From positions 1 to 55,301 of the forward strand of contig JBDNJM010000037.1 of the NCBI GenBank assembly GCA_041687755.1: a stretch of DNA of 55,301 nucleotides. The letters run 5' to 3'. Source of the stretch: JBDNJM01 sp041687755 (lineage in GTDB: Bacteria; Planctomycetota; UBA1135; GCA-002686595). Positions within the stretch are counted from its first letter, which is position 1, and each line of letters begins with the position of its first letter. The notes beneath the pieces were generated by a model, which saw nothing but the letters and a program-made list of their open reading frames with translations, was not told the DNA's origin and made no database searches. Of this stretch, positions 46,146-54,496 are shown one piece after another. The position numbers and the translations under genes were made by a program.

Positions 46146-46865
46146 ATGAAGCTCGAACAGCCCCTGATCGAGGGACGCCTGGTGCGTCGCTACAAGCGCT
46201 TCTTCACCGACGTGGAGCTTGAGAGCGGCGAGATCGAGGTCGCCCATTGCCCCAACACCGGCAGCCTCAAGGGCTGCCTGGAGCCCGGCGCCAAGGTCTG
46301 GCTGCGGGACACGCAGAACCCCAAGCGCAAGCTGCGCTGCTCGTTCCAGGCCGTGCAGGTCGGGCGCACCTGGGTCAACGTGGACACGCAACTGCCCAAC
46401 CTCACCGTGCGCGACGAAGTCGAGCGCGGCCGCGTGCCGGAGCTGACGGGGTACGCAACCGTCCGCGCCGAGGTCAAGTACGGCACCGGTAGCCGCATCG
46501 ACCTGCTGCTCGAGGACCCCGAGCGTCCGCCCTGCTGGGTCGAGATCAAGAACACGACCCTCGCCGAGGGGCGTCTCGCCCGCTTCCCCGACGCCGTCAC
46601 CTCCCGGGGACTCAAGCACCTCGGCGAATTGGTCGAGCGCGTGCGCGCCGGCGACCGCGCCGTGCAGTTTTTCTTCGTCAGCCGCTCGGACGTCGACCGC
46701 TTCGAGCCCGCCGACGAGATCGACCCCAAGTACGCCGCCGGCCTGCGCGAAGCCGCCGCCGCCGGCGTCGAGGTGATCGCCTACCGGGCCAAGGTGAAGC
46801 GCGACTCGATCGCGCTCGACGCGCCGCTCGAGGTCAACCTTGGAACTCCCACCAACGCTCGCTGA
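46146..46865 (+). CDS. sfsA: SfsA family DNA/RNA nuclease
   Basis: The SfsA family combines an N-terminal OB fold with a PD-(D/E)xK-like nuclease domain. Family signatures are GRLVRRYKRFFTDVEL, VAHCPNTGSLKGCLEPGA, the acidic site in GSRIDLLLEDP (Asp) and the CWVEIKNTTLAEG motif (Glu and Lys), and FPDAVTSRGLKHLGEL. The length of 239 aa is normal and the start MKLEQPL fits. First described in E. coli as a sugar-fermentation stimulation factor; nucleic-acid cleavage is the better supported activity. A HAD hydrolase gene follows after 4 nt. Confidence 0.93.
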   Translation: MKLEQPLIEGRLVRRYKRFFTDVELESGEIEVAHCPNTGSLKGCLEPGAKVWLRDTQNPKRKLRCSFQAVQVGRTWVNVDTQLPNLTVRDEVERGRVPELTGYATVRAEVKYGTGSRIDLLLEDPERPPCWVEIKNTTLAEGRLARFPDAVTSRGLKHLGELVERVRAGDRAVQFFFVSRSDVDRFEPADEIDPKYAAGLREAAAAGVEVIAYRAKVKRDSIALDAPLEVNLGTPTNAR

Positions 46866-46869
46866 ACCC

Positions 46870-47523
46870 GTGCGACTCGCTCTCTTCGATCTCGACGGAA
46901 CGCTCAGCCTCAAGGACACCGAGCGCGAGTGGGCCTACCTGCTCGGCGAACGCGGCTGGGTGGACCCCTCCGGCTTCGACCGCTTTCAGGAGTCGTACCA
47001 CTCCGGCACGCTCGTGCTGCAGCACTACTACGACTGGTACAAGGACATCTACGCCCGCATCGATCGCGATACGCTCGATGGCCTGCGGGACGAACTGGTC
47101 GCCGAGCGCATGCTGCCCTCCATACCCGCCCACGCCCGGGCCTGGATCGAGGAAGAGCGCGCAACCGGTGCCGCGTGCCTGTTGGTCACGGCCTCGAACT
47201 TCTATCTGACCGAACCCATCGGCAGCGGCCTGGGTCTTGACGGCACCCTCGCGACGCACATCGAGGAGCGCGACGGGCACTTCACCGGCGAGCTGCTGCA
47301 CACCCCGTGCTTCCGCGAGAACAAGGTCACCCGCGTGGAACAGTGGCTCGCGGAGCGTGACACTCGTCTGGCCGACCTGGAGCACTCCTGCTTCTACAGC
47401 GACAGCCACAACGACCTGCCGCTGCTCGAGGCCGTGCGGCGCGCGATCGTCGTCGATCCCGACCCGCGGCTCGACGAGGTCGCCGCTGAACGCGGCTGGG
47501 AACGTCGCGCGCTGGCCCTGTAG
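46870..47523 (+). CDS. HAD-IB family hydrolase (SerB-like phosphatase)
   Basis: A haloacid-dehalogenase-fold phosphatase of subfamily IB. Motif I is LALFDLDGTL with Asp7 and Asp9 (GTG start), motif II is the Thr of LLVTASN, and motif IV is YSDSHNDLPLL. The helical cap sits between motif I and motif II. Length is 217 aa from GTG 46870. A TTG at 46840 with GAGG upstream is an alternative start adding ten residues and overlapping the sfsA end. IB members include phosphoserine phosphatase and glycerol-3-phosphate or sugar-phosphate phosphatases; the substrate is not evident. It is probably co-transcribed with sfsA. Confidence 0.88.
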   Translation: MRLALFDLDGTLSLKDTEREWAYLLGERGWVDPSGFDRFQESYHSGTLVLQHYYDWYKDIYARIDRDTLDGLRDELVAERMLPSIPAHARAWIEEERATGAACLLVTASNFYLTEPIGSGLGLDGTLATHIEERDGHFTGELLHTPCFRENKVTRVEQWLAERDTRLADLEHSCFYSDSHNDLPLLEAVRRAIVVDPDPRLDEVAAERGWERRALAL

Positions 47524-47547
47524 AGCCCGGACCTGCGCGCTGAAGAG

Positions 47548-47565
47548 GGCGCTGAAGAGAGCGCC
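47548..47565. terminator. Possible weak terminator hairpin
   Basis: GGCGCT (47548-47553) pairs with AGCGCC (47560-47565) around GAAGAG, in the 62-bp gap between the convergent HAD and sulfatase-like genes. The outer AGCCCGG and CCGGGCT may add a longer, imperfect stem. No T-tract is present. Confidence 0.35.
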
Positions 47566-47585
47566 GACGGCGCCTTAGGCCCGGG

Positions 47586-49694
47586 CTAGTCTCCCGCCGC
47601 CTCTCCGTCGGACTCGGGCTCTTCGCCGTCGAGGTAGCCCAGCTGACGGAGCCGTTCGCGGGTGAAATCGTCCATGCTGGCGTCGACCGTCGCAAAGCGC
47701 GCCGTCGACGCCCGCTCCAGGCCCGCGGCGCCCGCGCCCCACCCCGGCCCCGCCTGCGACGGATCGAGCCCGAGCGGATCCCGTTCCAGGTCGAACTGCA
47801 GCGCCCCCGGCTCGCCCTCGATCACGAGGCGCTTCGCGCCGCCCTGGATCCGCGCGGTGGCCGGCTTGCTCAGGGGATTCCCCTGGTGAAACGCAAACAG
47901 CTCCGGCTCCAGCTCCTCGGCGAACAGGTTCCTGCCCGACAGCCCCTCCGGCTCCGGCACGCCCAGGGCACTCAACAGAGTGGGCATGAGATCGACCAGG
48001 CTCGCGGGCGTCGCCCTCGCCCCCGGCTCGATGTCGGGCCCCAAGAAGAACAGCGGCACGCGCAGCACCGCCTCCCACAGCTCGGTCGAATGACCGAAGC
48101 GCTCGTTCTCTCCGAACTGCTCTCCGTGATCGCTCGTGAACGCGAGCAGCCCGCGGTCGTCCAGCCGACCGATGCTCAGCAACCCCTCGTGGAACGCGCG
48201 GAACTCCGCGTCGAACTCGGCGACCCCGCCCAAATACAGCGCGCGCATGCGCGGCAGGAACTTGACGCTCTCCGCGAAGAACTCCTTCAGGCGATCCGGG
48301 TTAGCGAGCGCGGCGTCGAACACCTCGGTGGCGATCGTCCCGAAGTCCACGCGCGGCTCGACGTCGAGGTCGAAGCGCTCGAGCGTCGCCTGGGTCGTGC
48401 GGTAGGGGCTGTGCACGCGGAAGGTGTGCACGAACAGGAACAGCGGACGCCCGTCGTCGAACGCCGCCAGCTCCAGCGCCTTCTGGGCGATGTCGTCAAA
48501 GCCCAGCTCCGACTCGTAAAACACCTCGAAGCCCTGGTCCAGGCCGCGACCGGCCGAGCAGTAGCCGCCCCCGGTCACCGCAACCGTTCGCCAGCCGGCC
48601 CCCGAAAGAGTCTCGGCTAGGGTGCTCGCCTTCGACGGCAGCGCCCTGCGCGCGTCGCTCGCGGTGTGCTGCGGCGGCCACAGCCCAGTGAACATGCTCG
48701 CGTGCGCCGGGAGCGTCCAGCTCGAGGGCGACCACATGTTCAAGAACAGGGCGGAACGGTCGGCGAGCTCGTCGAGGTACGGCGTCAGGCCGGGCGGGCG
48801 TTCCCCCGCCGTCCCGAGACGGTCCGCGTAGGCGGCCAGGTTGTCGGCGCGGAACGTGTCCGCCGAGAACAGCACGAGGTCCTGCCGTTCATCGGCCTCG
48901 ACCAGACCTGGGTACTCGATCCGGGGAATCGCGAGGCAGCCGAGCGACAGCGGCGCTTCCAGGCCCACGCGCAGCACGCGACCCGCTGCGCCATCCGGCA
49001 CCGGCATGCTCCAACAGCGCACCGTCGCGCCGCGCCCGCCCGAAAGCTCCAGCTCCGCGAGCGGCACGCCGTCCAGCGTCGCCTCGAAGCGCCCCTCGAC
49101 CGGCAGCCCGTCCGCGCGGAACCCGTGCAGCCCTGCCAGGAGGCTGACGACACCTTCCCGAGTCGCCGGCAGGCGATACTCCGCGGCCTGCCCCGGCCCG
49201 ACCAAGAGGCCTTCGGACGTCAGCCCACCTAGCTGCAGCACGCCCTCGGCATCATGACCGCCGCGTTGCAGCAGCCGAGCGTCGCGCGGCGCCTCCCCGT
49301 CCAACGTGCGCAGCACGATCGCGCCCGAGTGGTACAGGTACTGACCGGGCGCCACCTCGGTCGAGAACACGTCCACCGAGTTCCCCTTGATGCGCTCCAT
49401 CGCGCGACCTTCCACGAGCAGTTCGAGCCCGTCGTCCAGATCGCTGCCCGGCGGCTGGATCCTCGCCCAGGCGCTGTACACGCCGTACTGCTCGGCGAAG
49501 TTCCAGACCTCCTGCGGCAGCGCGATCTCGGCCTCGTAGCTCGCGCCCTCCGCGTCAACCTCAACCTCGCCGGCCTGGGCGCCCTCCAGCTCCACCAACC
49601 CCTCGGACTGCAGCGGCCCCGGGACGAACACGGGCTCGGGCCCGCGCGAACACGCGGCCCCGAGCAGAGCGCAGGCCAAGGCGACGCGGCGCAT
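47586..49694 (-). CDS. Sulfatase-like (alkaline phosphatase superfamily) lipoprotein with Thr nucleophile
   Basis: The start is ATG 49694, giving a lipoprotein signal (RRVALACALLGAAC) and 702 aa; a GTG-initiated longer frame overlaps the upstream gene. The N-terminal 270 residues are beta rich. The AP core follows with DLVLFSADTFRADNL, SSWTLPAHASMFTGLWPPQH with Thr327 in place of the sulfatase Cys, LFLFVHTFRVHSPY, and LLAFTSDHGEQFGENERFGH. A C-terminal LRQLGYLDGEE tail closes it. The Thr fits transferases or phosphohydrolases better than formylglycine sulfatases. It is the last gene of a five-gene operon, 2 nt after the lipoprotein gene. Confidence 0.86.
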   Translation of the reverse strand: MRRVALACALLGAACSRGPEPVFVPGPLQSEGLVELEGAQAGEVEVDAEGASYEAEIALPQEVWNFAEQYGVYSAWARIQPPGSDLDDGLELLVEGRAMERIKGNSVDVFSTEVAPGQYLYHSGAIVLRTLDGEAPRDARLLQRGGHDAEGVLQLGGLTSEGLLVGPGQAAEYRLPATREGVVSLLAGLHGFRADGLPVEGRFEATLDGVPLAELELSGGRGATVRCWSMPVPDGAAGRVLRVGLEAPLSLGCLAIPRIEYPGLVEADERQDLVLFSADTFRADNLAAYADRLGTAGERPPGLTPYLDELADRSALFLNMWSPSSWTLPAHASMFTGLWPPQHTASDARRALPSKASTLAETLSGAGWRTVAVTGGGYCSAGRGLDQGFEVFYESELGFDDIAQKALELAAFDDGRPLFLFVHTFRVHSPYRTTQATLERFDLDVEPRVDFGTIATEVFDAALANPDRLKEFFAESVKFLPRMRALYLGGVAEFDAEFRAFHEGLLSIGRLDDRGLLAFTSDHGEQFGENERFGHSTELWEAVLRVPLFFLGPDIEPGARATPASLVDLMPTLLSALGVPEPEGLSGRNLFAEELEPELFAFHQGNPLSKPATARIQGGAKRLVIEGEPGALQFDLERDPLGLDPSQAGPGWGAGAAGLERASTARFATVDASMDDFTRERLRQLGYLDGEEPESDGEAAGD

Positions 49695-49696
49695 AC

Positions 49697-50182
49697 CTAT
49701 TGGGGCTCGTTGCCCGTCCTCTCGAACCATGCTGCCATGCGCTCGGCCGCGAGCTCTGTCACGCGCTCGGGCGACAACTCGTCATCCTCGTCGCGCACCA
49801 ACTGTTCAAGCGCAGCCTGCATGTCCTCGTGGGACGGCCGGTACTCGGCGCTGAGCGTGGAGACCACCGGCGTCACGAACCAAGTGAACGGCGGAAAGCC
49901 GTACCAGTAGTTCTCGCTCGCACCCTGCACGATTCGGACCCGGTCGCCGCCGCGACTCGTGATCTCCGAGGTCATGTCGTTAACCATACCGTCGATGCCG
50001 AGTCGCCCCACGAAGGGCACGGCCACTAGGAGATTGGTCCCGACCTTCGTCGTCGAGGTGTAGAAGACGGGATAGCCTTCAGCTCCCACGCGGTCGTTCC
50101 ACTCGGTCGCGGTCGTGTGGAACGCGCAGGAGGACAGCAGGATCGGGGCGAGGAGTAGGCGGGTGCAGCGCGATGCGTTCAT
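49697..50182 (-). CDS. Hypothetical lipoprotein
   Basis: A 161-residue protein of no recognised family. ATG 50182 overlaps the upstream TGA by one base (TGATG), and the N-terminus RLLLAPILLSSC is a clear lipoprotein signal; a longer upstream frame is rejected. The body has a glycine-rich hydrophobic segment (GTNLLVAVPFVGRLGIDGMV), aromatic FPPFTWFVTPVVS and an acidic C-terminal helix. It is placed between a small zinc-binding protein and a sulfatase-like lipoprotein in one operon. The function is unknown; an envelope role is inferred only from its lipid anchor and neighbours. Confidence 0.72.
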   Translation of the reverse strand: MNASRCTRLLLAPILLSSCAFHTTATEWNDRVGAEGYPVFYTSTTKVGTNLLVAVPFVGRLGIDGMVNDMTSEITSRGGDRVRIVQGASENYWYGFPPFTWFVTPVVSTLSAEYRPSHEDMQAALEQLVRDEDDELSPERVTELAAERMAAWFERTGNEPQ

Positions 50183-50400
50183 CAGTCGGGTCGAGGGGTC
50201 GTCGGTAAGTCTTTGTCGGGTTTGGAGCGGCGACAGCGGTCGGAGCAGTACAACACGCTGTTCCAGTCGCGCTCCCACTTCTTTCTCCAGGCGAAGCTGC
50301 GCCCGCAGGTGCGGCAGAGCTTCGTCGGGAGCTGGGCCTTGCCGCGCCGCCCGGGCGACGCGGCGCCGGCTCCGCGCGAGTTGCGCGAGCCCTCGGTCAC
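50182..50400 (-). CDS. DUF2256 domain small protein
   Basis: This 72-residue protein ends with the DUF2256 signature: KLCRTCGRSFAWRKKWERDW followed by YCSDRCRRSK, with four Cys (CxxC and CxxxC) likely to bind zinc. DUF2256 proteins are short and cytosolic and usually unassigned; some are encoded near photolyase-family genes. The start is GTG 50400, overlapping the membrane-protein stop by 4 nt (GTGA), and its own stop overlaps the following lipoprotein start by one base, so it is translationally coupled on both sides. It is easily missed because a much longer non-coding frame runs through it. Confidence 0.85.
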   Translation of the reverse strand: MTEGSRNSRGAGAASPGRRGKAQLPTKLCRTCGRSFAWRKKWERDWNSVLYCSDRCRRSKPDKDLPTTPRPD

Positions 50401-51446
50401 ATCACGACCGAGAACTCGTCGCCGTCGGCCAGCGGATACTGCGGACCACCCGGGCCGCCCACGCGGTCGCGCCAGGGGTCGTTGCCCACGGGACGCACCA
50501 GCCGCCGGCTGACGCCCAGCGCCGCCGCGTAGCGCGCACCGTGCAGGATCTCGCGCAGCGCCAAGCCAGCAAAGCTCAGCAGGCAGAGCGTCAGAAACGC
50601 GATGCGACCGGTGGAGTCGGTGCCCGCGAGCCCGTCGAGACCGCCCTGGGACCAGCGCAGGAGGTAACCGAGCAGCAGCAGCAGGGCCGTTTCGACAACC
50701 ATCAGCAGCAACATCGGCCGCAGGGTGCGAATAGGATGCCGCAACAGCAGCCAGAACGTCGCCGAGCCCGCGACGAACACCGACCGCGAATTCTGCAGCA
50801 CCATGCGGGTGCGCGTGAACATCGCCCACATCAGCACCATTGAGATGCCGCCCCAATAGAGCGCGTCCTGGGCCCACCCGAGCCGCACCACGGTGAGCTC
50901 CGAGTCGGCGAACTCCGAGTTGCCTTTCGGCCATCCCATCCAGCTTTCTAGAACAACGGCGTCCCACAGGCCGCCCTTGAACAGGACGCCCACGACGTGC
51001 ATCAGCAAGAGCACAGCCAAGAACAGCCGCAGAAAGCGCCCGAAGTAGCGGGCACCGCCGGCGAAGAAGAGGCGCGCCGAACGCGGGTTCGGGTCCAGCA
51101 GCAGCCGCAGCCAGCCGCCGGACGAGAACACGCCGAGCATCATCGCAACGAAGGCGAGCCAGCCGCTGACGGTCGCAATCGACGCCGTCAGCTGGCTCCA
51201 GCCCTCGGCGTGGTCCGTGCGGAACGCCGTGTCGAGGGCGAACAGCTGGCTACCGGGCAGGTACGAGGAGTCCAACGCCCCGTCGAACCAGCGGTAGGCG
51301 AGCAGTGCTGGCAGCAACGCCAGCGCCATCTGTCCGATCAGGATCGTGCCCCAGGCCGCGGGTCGCCGCGCGGCGGCGCCCAGGGAGGTCAAGAAGAGCG
51401 GCATGGCGTCCGAGCCGTCCGCGTGTCGTTTGGTGTCAGCAGCCAC
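50397..51446 (-). CDS. Hypothetical polytopic membrane protein
   Basis: A 349-residue protein with about six hydrophobic segments (near 30-50, 90-110, 135-160, 200-220, 245-268 and 285-305). No named family is recognised. Loops carry conserved-looking short motifs such as LLLDPNPRSARLFFAGGARYF and RHPIRTLRPM, the latter at a membrane boundary. The start GTG 51446 lies 5 nt after the M1 peptidase stop, and the end overlaps the DUF2256 gene. Operon context suggests a job with an envelope peptidase; transport or assembly are equally possible. Confidence 0.7.
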   Translation of the reverse strand: MAADTKRHADGSDAMPLFLTSLGAAARRPAAWGTILIGQMALALLPALLAYRWFDGALDSSYLPGSQLFALDTAFRTDHAEGWSQLTASIATVSGWLAFVAMMLGVFSSGGWLRLLLDPNPRSARLFFAGGARYFGRFLRLFLAVLLLMHVVGVLFKGGLWDAVVLESWMGWPKGNSEFADSELTVVRLGWAQDALYWGGISMVLMWAMFTRTRMVLQNSRSVFVAGSATFWLLLRHPIRTLRPMLLLMVVETALLLLLGYLLRWSQGGLDGLAGTDSTGRIAFLTLCLLSFAGLALREILHGARYAAALGVSRRLVRPVGNDPWRDRVGGPGGPQYPLADGDEFSVVM

Positions 51447-51451
51447 GTCGT

Positions 51452-54355
51452 TCAGCCCCCCAGTCCTTTTTGCCAGTGCAGGCGATGACTCACCTGCGTA
51501 AAGACGCGTTCCGCCCAGCGCAGGGGCGCAACCTCGTCCGTGTCACTAAACCAACCGTTGTTGGAGCGGTCGGTCTCGAGAAAGTACCCCGCGTCCGGAT
51601 CCACCTGGACCGAGCGCAGCGGCTCCGCGCTCTCGAAGCGCAGCCGCCACCAGCGGCGCTCCAGTTGATCCGAGCGGCTCCAGACGTACTCCTGAACCGA
51701 ACCGTCCTCGAACTCGAGCCGGATCGGCACCGGCAGCGCAAGGCTGCCCGCGCGGCGCACTGAGATCTCGATGTCGTACTTCGCCTCGGGCGGTGCCTGG
51801 GGCGCCAGCGAGGGCAGCTCGGTCAACTCCGCGTCAGTCCCGGGCGTCTCGTCCAAGGCCGTCTCCGCGACCTCACTCTTCGCGACCTGACCGGGCGCCT
51901 CCGGCGAGTCATCGGCGGCCGGCTCGCCGGAGCCTTCCGCCGCAACGATCTCGGGCTCCGGGGCGTCAGTCTCGACACGCTCGCCCGTGCGCAGCTCGAA
52001 CCCACCCGACCCATCGGGGAATAGGCCACGCTCCTTCGAGAGCCGGTTCTGCTGAACGCTGAGCGCCCAATCGATCGTGCCGGTGCCCCGGAACAGATCC
52101 TCGAAGAACCACTCGAACTCCGGCCCGAGCCCCGCGCCGCGCGAGAACGTGTCGAAGAAGTCCTGGGGGTAGGGATGCCGGAAGCGCCACTCGGTCGTGT
52201 ACTCGCGCATTCCGCGGCGCACCGCGGCGTCGCCGTCCGCGCCCGGCACGCTGGCCGAGATCACCGCCGGCAGCGAGCGCATCACGGTCGCCGTGCGCGC
52301 GTAGGTGTTCGTGTAGTGACTGCTGCGGTCCAGGGCGTGCACCGCCCAGCGGTCGATGTCGTCCCGGTCCGGGCTGCCCAAGTAGCTGCGCCGATCGCTC
52401 CAGCGCGGATCGGTCCGTTCAGGCGCCAGCGACAGCAACGGCTGCTCGCGCCACCAGTCGAGAAAGCCAGAGGAGCGCACCGGCCGCAGGCTCGGCCGCG
52501 AGTCGATGCCCATCCAGCCAAGCTTCGGGAGCCGAAACTCGCGCGCCGTGAACAGGCGCCCGGAAACGCCCGAGCCGAAGCCCGCCAGGCGTCGGCCGCG
52601 CATCGGCAGGCCCGAGTACCACTCGGCCGACCAGGACGGCCCGAGCCAGCGGTGCAGCACCTCGGAGTCAGTGAAGCTGTTCAGTCCCTCGTCCATCCAG
52701 GCCGTCTCGAACTCGTTGTTCGCCACAATCCCCTGGAACCATTGGTGACCGGCCTCGTGCACCGTCACGCCCTCGGGGCGGTGCATCCAGTCCTTGGTGA
52801 ACATGCGCGTGCCGCTGGTGAACAGCGTCGGGTACTCCATGCCGCCGGCAGCGGAGGCACCCCATGCGGGATCGACCACGGTCAGGCGCTCGAACGGGTA
52901 CGGCCCGTACCACAGCCCGTAGAAGAACAGGGCCGCGGCCGCCGCCTCGTAGTGGCGCTCGGCCTGCACCTCGTGCTCCGGCTGCACCAGGACCTCGACG
53001 ATCACGTCGGGCAGCTCCAGCTGGACGTCCTCGCCGAAGATCTGGGCCGCGCGCTCGACCTCCTCGGGGAAGCGCGCCGCCCAGTCGGCGTACCGGAACG
53101 TGAAGCTCTTGGCGACGTAGTCTGGGTCCGCGGTCAGGGCGAAGTCGTGCAGTACCGGCTCGCGGCCCGAGACGTCCGCGCGCGCGCGGTCTGCGGCGGA
53201 GGGCGCTTGGAAGCGCACCTCGACGCGATCCCCGCCCACCACCTCGTTCACCCGGCGGCCGGTGGCGAACACGCTGTCGGCGTACTCGACCGGCATGTCC
53301 AGGGTCACGTCGTACGTGCCGAAGTCCGCATAGAACTCGGTGAACGCATGGAACGGATGGGCGTTCCAGCCGCGACCGGGCTCGTGCACGGCAAGCTTCG
53401 GGAACCAGTGCGAGAGCAGCATAAAGTCGCCCTTCGTACCGGTCCGCCGACGCACGCGCGGCAGCAGCGAGTCCCACTCCAGCTCGACCGTGACCGCTTC
53501 ACCGGGAGCAAGGGGCTCGGGTAGGTCCACCCGGAAGACCGTACGATCGTCCGGGTTGTCGACGGTCGGGTGTTCGTAGCGCAGGCTTTCGGTTACGTCG
53601 ACGGGGCCGTCGTCGCCCAGAATCCGCACCGCGCGCACGTCCAGGTACCCCCACCCGTCCTGCATGCGCACGCCGCGGAGCTTCCCGTTCGCGGCGACCA
53701 AATGGGTCGAGCGATCGTTGGAGTAGGCGTTGAGGTAGGCGTGGAACCACAGCTCCTCGATCCTGTCCGGCCCGCGATTCTGGAACTCCAGCTCCAGGCG
53801 GCCGTCGAGCGTGAAGCGCTCCAGCCCGTCCTCCGGGTCGACGCCCACCGGCGGATCCGCGTCGCCGGGCGCCCAGGCCTCCAGCCGCGCCTCGATGCGA
53901 TAGTCGGCACGGTTGTTCGATCCTGCGCCTAGCGCGCGCCCGACCGATTCCAGGCCGAAGGGCGCCGCCAACCCCTCCGTCGCCCCGATCGGACCGGCCG
54001 TGGGCTCGGGCCGCGGCGCACGGGCGGGCTCGGCCTGTGCTGCGTCGAGCTCTTCGTCCTCCGTCTGGGCCCCCGCCTGAGTAACGGGCGCCACCTCGGC
54101 GCCTCCTTCACCTGCCTGCCCTTCCGCGGGCTGAGTCTCCGCGGACTGCTTCTGAACCCCACCCAGGACGGTCTCAGGCGTCTGCAGAGCCCAAGCCGAG
54201 GTCCATAGGGTTGTCCCCAGGCAGGCACCGAGGCCCAAGAGCCCCGCCGCGCGCGACCTCCACACGCCGAGAAATCCTCCCGAAGCCGGGCTCGCAAGCT
54301 CCGCGCAGGCCTCGACCCGCCGTGCGGACGCCGCCCGTAAGTTCTTATTTTTCAT
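51452..54355 (-). CDS. M1 family (aminopeptidase N-type) metallopeptidase, exported
   Basis: A zinc metallopeptidase of the M1 clan. The zinc site HEAGHQWF has His533, Glu534 and His537, with the third ligand Glu 18 residues on, in NNEFETAWMDEG. Upstream GGMEYPTLF plays the role of the GAMEN exopeptidase motif. An N-terminal arginine-rich leader with a hydrophobic stretch (LLGLGACLGTTLWTSAWA) suggests export. An N-terminal beta-domain (about 150-390) and a C-terminal region rich in Glu/Pro/Ala, then a beta module (FELRTGERV onward), surround the catalytic domain. At 967 aa it is a large member. It heads the five-gene operon and is divergent from the FlgM-like gene. Confidence 0.9.
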   Translation of the reverse strand: MKNKNLRAASARRVEACAELASPASGGFLGVWRSRAAGLLGLGACLGTTLWTSAWALQTPETVLGGVQKQSAETQPAEGQAGEGGAEVAPVTQAGAQTEDEELDAAQAEPARAPRPEPTAGPIGATEGLAAPFGLESVGRALGAGSNNRADYRIEARLEAWAPGDADPPVGVDPEDGLERFTLDGRLELEFQNRGPDRIEELWFHAYLNAYSNDRSTHLVAANGKLRGVRMQDGWGYLDVRAVRILGDDGPVDVTESLRYEHPTVDNPDDRTVFRVDLPEPLAPGEAVTVELEWDSLLPRVRRRTGTKGDFMLLSHWFPKLAVHEPGRGWNAHPFHAFTEFYADFGTYDVTLDMPVEYADSVFATGRRVNEVVGGDRVEVRFQAPSAADRARADVSGREPVLHDFALTADPDYVAKSFTFRYADWAARFPEEVERAAQIFGEDVQLELPDVIVEVLVQPEHEVQAERHYEAAAAALFFYGLWYGPYPFERLTVVDPAWGASAAGGMEYPTLFTSGTRMFTKDWMHRPEGVTVHEAGHQWFQGIVANNEFETAWMDEGLNSFTDSEVLHRWLGPSWSAEWYSGLPMRGRRLAGFGSGVSGRLFTAREFRLPKLGWMGIDSRPSLRPVRSSGFLDWWREQPLLSLAPERTDPRWSDRRSYLGSPDRDDIDRWAVHALDRSSHYTNTYARTATVMRSLPAVISASVPGADGDAAVRRGMREYTTEWRFRHPYPQDFFDTFSRGAGLGPEFEWFFEDLFRGTGTIDWALSVQQNRLSKERGLFPDGSGGFELRTGERVETDAPEPEIVAAEGSGEPAADDSPEAPGQVAKSEVAETALDETPGTDAELTELPSLAPQAPPEAKYDIEISVRRAGSLALPVPIRLEFEDGSVQEYVWSRSDQLERRWWRLRFESAEPLRSVQVDPDAGYFLETDRSNNGWFSDTDEVAPLRWAERVFTQVSHRLHWQKGLGG

Positions 54356-54496
54356 CTATTTACAGAGGGCGCGCCGCAGGCGTCCCAGAGCCGCCCAGCG
54401 CGGAACGAATTCTAGGCGAAAACTGCTCTAGCGATCGGGCGCGCCGCCGATAAAGCCCATGGCGGGACCGAGACCCGGACCCCCAGGAGATCGACT

